A DNA stretch of 46,736 nt from a virus. The first letter of the stretch is position 1, and each line of letters begins with the position of its first letter. A program made the position numbers and the translations under genes. The stretch spans positions 1 through 46,736 of IMG/VR virus record IMGVR_UViG_3300009085_000755, one strand, 5' to 3'. Positions 40,304 through 46,736 of this stretch are shown here, one piece after another. Under the pieces are notes generated by a model. The model was not told where the DNA came from, did not search any database, and saw nothing but the letters and a program-made list of their open reading frames with translations.

Positions 40304-40740
40304 CAGAAATTGCCGCCCTGATCCGTGAGCTTGGTGTCCCAACTGCCGGCTTCGTTGTGCTTGGTGTCGTACTCTATAAAATCGGGACGATCTGCGGAAA
40401 GCTGCTGATTGACGCATGGGCGGCCAAGGACACAAAGCTCGTTGAACTAGAGAAGAGAATCGAGCAGGTACAGAACGGCCAACGCGCGGCCCTTGAGCAA
40501 CGTCTCGACGCGAGCATAGAGCAGGCCCGACTGAGCGGCGAGCAACAGGAAAAGACAAACGACTGCCTTTACAAGCTGGGATTAGCGTTTCACCATTTTG
40601 CAGAAAACCGGCCCTGCCTTCACGACTCCGATCTGGTGATCGTAAACGACGCCACGCCCTCGCCCGACGACAAGACGCTGAGGGTGATTGCACGCAAGAA
40701 AGTCAGGGACGCGAAACGCACAGAGACCGCGGAGGGGTGA
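40300..40740 (+). CDS. one-span membrane protein with coiled coil (holin/spanin candidate)
   Basis: 146 aa. One membrane helix at residues 13-35 (VPTAGFVVLGVVLYKIGTI), followed by a coiled coil (LVELEKRIEQVQNGQRAALE, residues about 47-85). N-out/C-in helix plus coil is the shape of BhlA-like holins and inner-membrane spanins. GTG start overlaps upstream stop. It is the only clear membrane candidate for lysis in this region. Confidence 0.45.
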   Translation: MTEIAALIRELGVPTAGFVVLGVVLYKIGTICGKLLIDAWAAKDTKLVELEKRIEQVQNGQRAALEQRLDASIEQARLSGEQQEKTNDCLYKLGLAFHHFAENRPCLHDSDLVIVNDATPSPDDKTLRVIARKKVRDAKRTETAEG

Positions 40741-40743
40741 ACC

Positions 40744-40977
40744 ATGTGTGAAGGATGCCCACTGCAATCGCTGGCCGACTTCTTTTCGTGTGCTGAGACC
40801 GACTTGCATGTCTGGCACCAGAAAGCAAATCAGCCGGATAGGGTAATGCTGTCCGTGACGCACGACGGAGAGCAGTTTGCGGTAACGGACGAAACATGCC
40901 GAGGGGCCGTGGCGAAACTGTTGCAGGAAATGGATTCCAAACGAGTTGGGGACATGATCCCGGTACTAGTGGACTGA
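40744..40977 (+). CDS. hypothetical protein, 77 aa
   Basis: ATG 40744 behind GGAGGGG. Two Cys near the start (CEGCPLQ) and mixed alpha/beta afterwards (HVWHQKANQPDRVMLSVTHD). Ends just before the adhesin gene. No family recognised. Confidence 0.5.
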   Translation: MCEGCPLQSLADFFSCAETDLHVWHQKANQPDRVMLSVTHDGEQFAVTDETCRGAVAKLLQEMDSKRVGDMIPVLVD

Positions 40978-41027
40978 CGAGACCGATAGCGACCGCTGCC
41001 GTCGTGGCGGCGGGGGAGAGGGGATTG

Positions 41028-43361
41028 ATGGCGAAAGCCGGGGCAAGTTCAAAATTTGAGACTAGGCCGGGCTCTGACGAGTTCCGGTTGTCGAACGTAG
41101 ACGGCCGGGCTACCGTGGACGTTGGCCAGCCGTCGAAATTCGCCGGCAAGCTCGGTCCCGGATGGCGTTCCGAAAAGTGGGGCGGCAGGGCGTGGATGCA
41201 GGTCAGCGGGCATGACGTGAAATTGAACCGGGCCGGCACGCTGAAAACGGACTCGAAACGCGGCGAGGTTTACGAGTGTGAGTGCCTGCGGAAAGTCAAA
41301 GGGCGAGACCGGGCAGAGCGGCACATCATCCTGCCGGGGAGCACAGAGTATCAGATCGAATGGGACACGCTCGCCGACGTGCCGGACACCGGCTACGTCG
41401 ATTTGGCGCTGGAGTTCAGCGGGGATCTAACGTGGCACAAGCAACTTGCGTTGACGCAAGAGCAAATCGACGGCGGGGCAGTCCGGCCAGAGAACGTACT
41501 CAACTCCTATGCGGTCTTTGGTCCTTTATCTGGCCGATACTTACGAGCGGACGGCTCGGAGATTATCAACTATGAGAACGGCAAATTCTGCCACCTGTAC
41601 CGCTCGTGTTTAATCGACGCCAATGGAAACCGCTGCTGGCTGGATCAGACTGCCCCGATGACGGGGCCAAACCGTTTGCGGGTTGCTCTCGATCTTGCAT
41701 GGCTGCGAGATGCCACGTTCCCCGTGACTCTTGACCCGACGTTTGGTTACACGTCGGAAGGGGCATCTGAGCTAACGCTCGGAAGAGATTACCAATTTGT
41801 TTGTGGTCCGTTTGCGCCAGCAAGCGATGGTGACGCCTCGTCAGTTTCGCTCTATTGCAGAACCACGTCCGGCGAAAATGCAACATTTGGGATTTTTAAC
41901 TCCACGGCGAGTACGAAGTTACGAGACACCGCCGGGTCTGCTGTTGGCACGACGACAGCACTTCACACGAAAAACCTAGATAGTGTTTTGGCGGTTACGA
42001 GCGGGACAAACTACTATCTAGGCGCTGGGTCTGCGGCTACGGCTGTAACAGCTTTCTACGTCAAGTACGACAGTGTTTCTGGCATATACATTGGGAGGGA
42101 CTTTTCAACAAGTTACGTTGACGGAACTCTGCGAGATAACGGAGTTGGAGCGACTGAAAACAGCTACAAAGTTTCCATTTACGCGACGTACACTGAAGAA
42201 GCAGAGCCTCCTGCTGATCCTGGATGGACTGTAGATGGTATCGCGTTCACGAAGCGGAAGAAGATTACGATCGCTAACACGAACGTCGGAGAGACGTTGA
42301 CGGACTTTCCGCTGTTGGTTCAGATTTCCGCAGACGCAAACATCGGAGCCGTGTGCCAATCGGATGGAGACGATCTGAGATTTACGGACGCCGCTGGCAC
42401 ACTATTGTCCGCAGAAAAGGAATCGTTCTCGGTTTCCAGCGGGCAAGCGACCGGGATCTTCTGGGTGAAGGTCGGGAGCATTTCGCACACGGCCGGAACT
42501 GACATCTATTGTTATTACGGAAACTCTGGAGCATCGGCACAGGCAGCACCGAGCGGAGTTTGGAACTCTGGATACAAAGGCGTCTGGCACGGTAAGGACG
42601 CTACAACCAGCACGATTGCGGACAGCACGGCAACAGCGGCAACCGGCACGAAGACAGCGGCAAACGAGCCCGTGGAAGCCGCTGGAAAAATCAATAAGGC
42701 GCAGAGCTTCGACGGGTCAAACGACATCATCGACGTTGGCGATATTGCGGCGTTCCAGATGGAGCGCACGGACTCGTTCACGTTTCAGGCATGGATCAAA
42801 ACGTCTCACGACGGCTTTAACCGAATCTGGCACAAGTCGAAAGGTTCGTCGCCATACAGCGGGATTTGGTTTGGCAAGTACAGCACGAACAAAGCCTACT
42901 GCGAACTGTACGACGCTGAGGGCGATCGGATCGGGCGACTTGGTGCGACGAGCATCAATGACAATGCGTGGCGGTTGATCCACGCGACGTACTCAGGAAG
43001 TTCGGCGAGCAGTGGAATCAACCTCTATGTCGATGGGGTTGACGACGACACCTCGGACTCGGCTGGAGGCACGTTCAATAGTTCGATCAAATATGCGGTG
43101 TCGGCAAAAATTGGAGCCGACACCGCAGGCGGACGCTGGAACGGACTGATTGGCGAGATTCGCGTTTCCAACGTCGTCCGGTCTGCCAACTGGATTCATT
43201 TCGAGTGGCACAATCAATCTGACTCTGGTGGAAATCTGACGTGGGCGACCGAGGAAATAAACACGTCGCTGCTATACTGGATGCGAGGCAGTAAGCGTGA
43301 TGTTGGATCGCGGTTATCTGGTATTATTGGACAACGAAGAAGCACCCTCATAGGGAGATAA
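41028..43361 (+). CDS. DUF2341-LamG adhesin / tail fibre protein
   Basis: 777 aa. Residues 1-300: beta-rich virion part. About 400-510: DUF2341 (KRKKITIANTNVGETLTDFP, DGDDLRFTDAAGTLLS), then YCYYGN. About 545-750: LamG/concanavalin-like domain (INKAQSFDGSNDIIDVG, DSFTFQAWIKTS, GRWNGLIGEIRVSN). Such pairs bind glycans on cells or surfaces. ATG 41028 behind GGGGGAGAGGGG; an upstream in-frame start is not needed. Likely receptor-binding or surface-fixing protein of the virion. Confidence 0.72.
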   Translation: MAKAGASSKFETRPGSDEFRLSNVDGRATVDVGQPSKFAGKLGPGWRSEKWGGRAWMQVSGHDVKLNRAGTLKTDSKRGEVYECECLRKVKGRDRAERHIILPGSTEYQIEWDTLADVPDTGYVDLALEFSGDLTWHKQLALTQEQIDGGAVRPENVLNSYAVFGPLSGRYLRADGSEIINYENGKFCHLYRSCLIDANGNRCWLDQTAPMTGPNRLRVALDLAWLRDATFPVTLDPTFGYTSEGASELTLGRDYQFVCGPFAPASDGDASSVSLYCRTTSGENATFGIFNSTASTKLRDTAGSAVGTTTALHTKNLDSVLAVTSGTNYYLGAGSAATAVTAFYVKYDSVSGIYIGRDFSTSYVDGTLRDNGVGATENSYKVSIYATYTEEAEPPADPGWTVDGIAFTKRKKITIANTNVGETLTDFPLLVQISADANIGAVCQSDGDDLRFTDAAGTLLSAEKESFSVSSGQATGIFWVKVGSISHTAGTDIYCYYGNSGASAQAAPSGVWNSGYKGVWHGKDATTSTIADSTATAATGTKTAANEPVEAAGKINKAQSFDGSNDIIDVGDIAAFQMERTDSFTFQAWIKTSHDGFNRIWHKSKGSSPYSGIWFGKYSTNKAYCELYDAEGDRIGRLGATSINDNAWRLIHATYSGSSASSGINLYVDGVDDDTSDSAGGTFNSSIKYAVSAKIGADTAGGRWNGLIGEIRVSNVVRSANWIHFEWHNQSDSGGNLTWATEEINTSLLYWMRGSKRDVGSRLSGIIGQRRSTLIGR

Positions 43362-43363
43362 GC

Positions 43364-43807
43364 ATGGGACGCATGGTAATTGCTCCGTTTCGATCGGTGG
43401 CTATCGGTTCAGACGCCACGCAAGACCTTTGGTCGCTCATGGCGGCCGCGACAAACAAACTCATTCTGCACGGCTGGGAGATCACCAGCGATGCAATCGC
43501 GGCGACGCTTTTAGAATGCACGCTGTTGCGGTTGTCGACTGTTGGCTCAGGTGGCGCGACGGCAACGGAGGTAATGCTCAACACCGATGACGGGGCTATC
43601 ACTGGGGCGGTTCGCACAGGTGACACGACCCCCGGAACGCCTGGCGATGTTCTCATGGGCTTCGCTTGGGAGCAACTCGGCCCGCTGGGCATGATCTACA
43701 CGCCGGAGATGCGGCCCGTTATCGAGGTCAGCACGGGGATTGCTCTTGTCTGCGACACGGCCGATGCGTTTGAGATGAGCGGTTGGGTCTGCTGGGAAGA
43801 GATCTAA
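43364..43807 (+). CDS. virion-associated protein
   Basis: 147 aa, beta-rich and compact (IAPFRSVAIGSDATQDLWSL, EMRPVIEVSTGIALVCDTAD). ATG 43364 behind GGGAGATAAGC. Family not recognised. Between an adhesin and a repeat protein, it is likely a structural piece of the same host-contact set. Confidence 0.5.
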   Translation: MGRMVIAPFRSVAIGSDATQDLWSLMAAATNKLILHGWEITSDAIAATLLECTLLRLSTVGSGGATATEVMLNTDDGAITGAVRTGDTTPGTPGDVLMGFAWEQLGPLGMIYTPEMRPVIEVSTGIALVCDTADAFEMSGWVCWEEI

Positions 43808-45211
43808 ATGCGTCACGTCTTTCGACGGCCATTCACTGGCTACGACTTGCGACGATTGGCAGCGCGTAATGCGTGGCTGCTGACGCAGGGTAGTAGCGCG
43901 CCGGTGAGTGGCACGGCGACGTGTACCGGGAGCAACGGCGTCGTCACGTCCGCGGGAACCGTGCTGGTTGCCGGGGCAGCAGCGTGGACTGGGGTTAGCG
44001 GTTCGGCGGCAGCGGCCGGCTCGGTAACGGTGGTCGGCTCTTGCGTTGCGGCCGACAGCAGCGGGGCCGTGGTCGCCTCGGGCGTCTGTGCGATTGCTGG
44101 CACGTCGGCTTGCGTCGGTGCGAGCGGATCAGCGGTGGCGACAGGGACCGCTCTTGCATCGGGTTCGGCAGCGGCAACCGGAAGCAACGGCGCGGCGGCA
44201 GTATCGGGCACGGTGTCAATCGTTGGCACGGCAGCGGGGGCCGGGAACAACGGCATCACGTCGGCGACCGGGACGTCCAGTATCGTCGGATCGGTCACAG
44301 CGGCCGGAACGTCGGGCAGTGTAGCGGCGGCTGGTGTTGTGCTGGTGAGTGGGGCGAGCGAAGCCTCGGGCAGCAACGGGCACGCGGCGGCAACAGGCGT
44401 CGTTGGCGTGTCCGGCAACGCGGCAGCAAGCGGTGAGAGCGGGCAGACAGCAGCGGCCGGGGCGGTCCTGGTGACGGGCTCCGCGTCGTGCCTGGGGGCC
44501 AACGGCAGCGTCTCGGCGACCGGGGGCGTGTCCGCCGTCGGCTTCGCGGTGTGCGTTGGGACGAGCGGGGCGGCGTCTGCCGTCGGCACGGTGAGCGTGG
44601 CCGGGGCGTGCGCAGCATCGGGGACGAGCGGAGTATCGTCGGCAGCCGGTAGCGTGCTGGTCACCGGGCAGGCCGCTTGTGAGGGCAGTAACGGTACGGT
44701 GGCCGCGACAGGTGGCAGGCCGATAGCCACGGGCGCCGCGGCGTGCGTGGGGACCAACGGGAGCACAACAGCCTCAGGCGTGGTGCTGGTTGCCGGTTCG
44801 GCTGATTGCCGGAGTACGACGGGCTCAGTTTCAGCCCCCGGTACAGTTGCGGTTGCGGGGGCTTGCGAAGCGGCCGGGGCCAACGGGGCGGCCGTCGCAA
44901 GCGGGGCTGTAGCTGTCACAGGTGCGGCATCTTGCGAGGGGGCCAACGGGACAACTACGGCAGCGGGGACGCACTACACAGCGGGCCGAGCCGCTTGTGC
45001 GGGGCTCAGTGGCGCAGTGAGTGCGACGGGCACGGTGAGCGTCAATGCTGTCTGTACGTGCCGGGGAGAAAGCGGTAGAGTATTCTCTCTGGGGGCCGTT
45101 CTGATAAGCGGCTCAGCGGTGTGCCAGGGGACTAATGGAATCGTGGTCGCGTCCAGTGGTGCGGGCGGCTCACTGATTATCGAGCACCATTCTCTGTTAC
45201 TTGCAATTTAG
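43808..45211 (+). CDS. 21-residue repeat protein (beta-solenoid-like)
   Basis: 467 aa. A basic N-terminal (MRHVFRRPFTGYDLRRLAAR), about 20 tandem repeats of 21 residues from residue 35 to 454, and a hydrophobic end (IIEHHSLLLAI). Each repeat has a G-x-A-x-C/A-x-G-x-N/S-G core, a short Ala/Ser run, then G-x-V-x-V. A fold with one strand pair per repeat (beta-solenoid, fibre-like) is plausible. Almost only Gly, Ala, Ser, Thr and Val; Cys at a fixed place in about half of the repeats. Confidence 0.7.
   Translation: MRHVFRRPFTGYDLRRLAARNAWLLTQGSSAPVSGTATCTGSNGVVTSAGTVLVAGAAAWTGVSGSAAAAGSVTVVGSCVAADSSGAVVASGVCAIAGTSACVGASGSAVATGTALASGSAAATGSNGAAAVSGTVSIVGTAAGAGNNGITSATGTSSIVGSVTAAGTSGSVAAAGVVLVSGASEASGSNGHAAATGVVGVSGNAAASGESGQTAAAGAVLVTGSASCLGANGSVSATGGVSAVGFAVCVGTSGAASAVGTVSVAGACAASGTSGVSSAAGSVLVTGQAACEGSNGTVAATGGRPIATGAAACVGTNGSTTASGVVLVAGSADCRSTTGSVSAPGTVAVAGACEAAGANGAAVASGAVAVTGAASCEGANGTTTAAGTHYTAGRAACAGLSGAVSATGTVSVNAVCTCRGESGRVFSLGAVLISGSAVCQGTNGIVVASSGAGGSLIIEHHSLLLAI
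43910..45169 (+). repeat. 20 x 63-bp coding repeats
   Basis: Twenty diverged 63-bp units in frame (one unit 66 bp, near 44730), encoding the 21-residue repeat. DNA identity between units is low, but residue pattern is kept, so the units are old or under protein-level selection. They also create a long antisense open frame on the other strand. Confidence 0.75.
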
Positions 45212-45223
45212 GAGTTTCGACAG

Positions 45224-45610
45224 ATGGCTATCACACATTCGGAAGCCGCAAAAAAGGCTTCGACCGACGCGATTACGGCACTTGTGAACGCGGGCGACGC
45301 GGCCGGCTATTTCACAATTTGCGACGGGGCAAGCGTGCTGGCGACGATCACGTTTTCCGACCCAGCCTTTGGTGCGGCCGATGCTGACGGGGTTGCGACG
45401 GCGGATACGACGCCGGCACTTTCCGCAGCGGCGGGCGCAGCCGGCGACGCGGACAACTTCAAGGTCTACGACTCCGATGACACGCTGATTTTCTCGGGGA
45501 CGATCACAGCGACAGGTGGCGGCGGGGACATGACGCTGGATAACGTGTCCATCGCCAGTGGCCAGACCGTCACCATTTCCTCGTTCACCTACGACGCTGG
45601 CGAAGCGTAG
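45224..45610 (+). CDS. Ig-like virion protein
   Basis: 128 aa. Helical start (HSEAAKKASTDAITALVNAG), then a beta sandwich (YFTICDGASVLATITFSDPA) and an ending typical of Ig-like folds (DMTLDNVSIASGQTVTISSF). ATG 45224 lies behind GGAGTTTCGACAG. Likely a fibre or decoration part; no family name can be given. Confidence 0.5.
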   Translation: MAITHSEAAKKASTDAITALVNAGDAAGYFTICDGASVLATITFSDPAFGAADADGVATADTTPALSAAAGAAGDADNFKVYDSDDTLIFSGTITATGGGGDMTLDNVSIASGQTVTISSFTYDAGEA

Positions 45611-45623
45611 TCCAGAGGCTCCC

Positions 45624-46538
45624 ATGCAAATCACAGCCGGGTCAACCGACGTTTCGATTTCGATCTATGCTCGCTCCAGCACGGGCGCGGCTCTGACCGG
45701 AAAAGTTGCTGCCGATTTCGCTCTCACGTATCGACGCGCGGGAGCGAACGTGTCAATCTCGTTGTCGAACCTAACAGCGCTGACGGACGCGCACACAGAC
45801 GGCGGGATTCTCGAAGTCGGCAACGGAGAGTACCGGCTGGATTTGCCCGACGCGTCTTGTGCGGCTGGGGTGAATCAGGTTAGTGTTGGCGGGACTGTTG
45901 CCGGGGGTGTTGTGCTGGGATATCCGATTGCACTCACCAGCACGACTGGAGTTGGCCCGCACGCCGTGACGATCACTGTTGACGACGGGGCAACGCCTAC
46001 GCCCGCGAAAATCGAGGGGGCTCGGGTATCGCTCACCAAGGGCGCGATTGTGCGAACGGGCACAACGTCTGCTCTGGGCGACATCGCGTTTGGTGTGGAT
46101 GCTGGTACGTGGACGCTGGCGATCACGGCCGATGGGTACAATCAGAAAACGGCAACGCTGGTTGTGGGTGCTGCGATCGCAAGCACGCAATCGCTGGTGG
46201 CGACAACGAGCACGCCGAGCACCAGGCCGGGGACTGTAACGGTACGCTGGACTGTCATCGACGACGCCGACTATCTGCCCTGTGGCGCCGGTGAGGGCAC
46301 GATGCAGATCAGGCTCAAGGCCGGGCCGGGAACGGCCGGATTTTCGTGGGGCAAGGATGCCCGTTCTGCAACCACGGATGCGAACGGCGTGGTGCAATTC
46401 ACCGAAGTGCCGCAAGGATGCACGTTGCTGGCGAAATTGGGGGCGTCAACGTCGGCTGGCGAGTGGTTCGAGGTGACGATTGCGAGCGACGCAACGAGCC
46501 CGTATGACGCGGGGGAGATACTGGGGAGCGTGCCGTGA
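45624..46538 (+). CDS. Ig-like / carboxypeptidase-regulatory-like virion protein
   Basis: 304 aa with repeated beta domains: VDVSISIYARSSTGAAL-type start, then a middle block (ARVSLTKGAIVRTGTTSALG, GTWTLAITADGYNQ) of the carboxypeptidase-regulatory kind, and a C-terminal block with DANGVVQFTEVPQG. Such domains occur in tail fibres and adhesins. ATG 45624. The stop overlaps the next possible gene (TGATG). Confidence 0.6.
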   Translation: MQITAGSTDVSISIYARSSTGAALTGKVAADFALTYRRAGANVSISLSNLTALTDAHTDGGILEVGNGEYRLDLPDASCAAGVNQVSVGGTVAGGVVLGYPIALTSTTGVGPHAVTITVDDGATPTPAKIEGARVSLTKGAIVRTGTTSALGDIAFGVDAGTWTLAITADGYNQKTATLVVGAAIASTQSLVATTSTPSTRPGTVTVRWTVIDDADYLPCGAGEGTMQIRLKAGPGTAGFSWGKDARSATTDANGVVQFTEVPQGCTLLAKLGASTSAGEWFEVTIASDATSPYDAGEILGSVP

Positions 46539-46736
46539 TGCTACCAACCGGAGCGAGCAAACGGGGTGACAGGCGCATCGGGACGCGGGACGCGAGCGGC
46601 GATTGTGGGGCAACGCGGGAATCGTGGATATGTTCGTTTGATTCAAAGCGGACAAGCGGATGCAGAACAATCAGGACAACGGCCCCCGGTTATCGGGTCC
46701 TTGGTACGCAAGCACCGCAAGTTTCCCGCCCCCCAG
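46538..46736 (+). CDS. possible small gene across the circle joint
   Basis: ATG 46538 overlaps the previous stop. Reads MLPTGASKRGDRRIGTRDAS and goes on without stop to the window end; joined with bases 18-46 it ends TGA at 44-46 (75 codons in all). Rich in Arg, Thr and Gly, so weak as protein, but the reading frame across the joint supports circularity. It would lie directly before the small terminase gene. Confidence 0.35.
   Translation, partial: MLPTGASKRGDRRIGTRDASGDCGATRESWICSFDSKRTSGCRTIRTTAPGYRVLGTQAPQVSRPP
46720..46736. repeat. 17-bp terminal direct repeat, right copy
   Basis: Identical to bases 1-17. See the left copy; joining the copies gives a circle of 46719 bp. Confidence 0.85.

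Noticed and set aside
43840-44946. Long minus-strand open frame of 368 codons
   Set aside because: It is the antisense of the Gly/Ala repeat gene; Pro/Ala/Thr-rich, no ribosome site, arises from the GC-rich repeat.
43910-45169. Regular 63-bp units considered as CRISPR or satellite array
   Set aside because: Units are diverged in DNA, in frame and translated; no constant repeat with unique spacers.

Overview
This window reads as one complete, circularly closed genome of a temperate siphovirus-like phage. The same 17 bases occur at both ends (1-17 and 46720-46736), and a reading frame opened at the right end runs on through the left end, so the circle would be about 46.7 kb. The DNA is GC-rich, genes are packed head to tail with ATGA/GTGA overlaps, and Shine-Dalgarno sequences are of the GAAAGG/GGAG type. 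The host is probably a Gram-negative, GC-rich bacterium. The CsrA-type regulator, DUF2341/LamG adhesin and papain-like protease would fit a Planctomycetota host, but that is inference.

Layout. (1) 72-18636 (+): lambda-like packaging and head genes (terminase small and large subunits, gpW-like joiner, portal, a fused zinc-ribbon/protease/major capsid protein, DUF2190-like decoration protein), then connector and tail genes (completion proteins, tube candidates, tail assembly chaperone with a probable -1 frameshift, tape measure, distal tail proteins). A glycosyltransferase-like protein and a SAM methyltransferase close the late block. (2) 18633-19287 (-): small operon with a ribbon-helix-helix-like protein and a small membrane protein, facing a (+) early operon across a control region with nested palindromes. 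(3) 20345-22447: lysogeny module, with tyrosine integrase (-), an attP core identical in form to the 3' part of tRNA-Gly(CCC), small genes on both strands, and a small HTH repressor. Two near-identical palindromic promoter/operators bracket the repressor, with a strong terminator behind. (4) 22708-32584 (+): small genes, a tRNA-like element, then recombination and DNA metabolism: DEDD exonuclease, RecT-like annealing protein with an SSB-like tip and a possible -1 frameshift extension, DUF669-like ssDNA-binding protein, RecD2 helicase split over two genes, ERCC4-type nuclease, DNA adenine methylase, HhH protein. (5) 32627-35197: primase-helicase, followed by an AT-rich segment with GTGTCC iterons (candidate origin). 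(6) 35404-37592: small zinc proteins, CsrA homologue, RHH-like protein, and an operator-bearing promoter. (7) 37697-40977: exported and membrane proteins with a papain-like cysteine protease, the likely lysis/envelope module. (8) 41028-46538: host-contact proteins (DUF2341-LamG adhesin, a 20-copy 21-residue repeat protein, Ig-like proteins).

How it may work together: integrase plus attP give site-specific lysogeny into a tRNA-Gly gene; two separate divergent control regions look like the genetic switches; RecT-like, nuclease, SSB-like and RecD2 proteins form a recombination set; primase-helicase with the iteron region starts replication; terminase and the fused capsid gene build heads. Functions are inferred from reading the translated sequence, without database searches.
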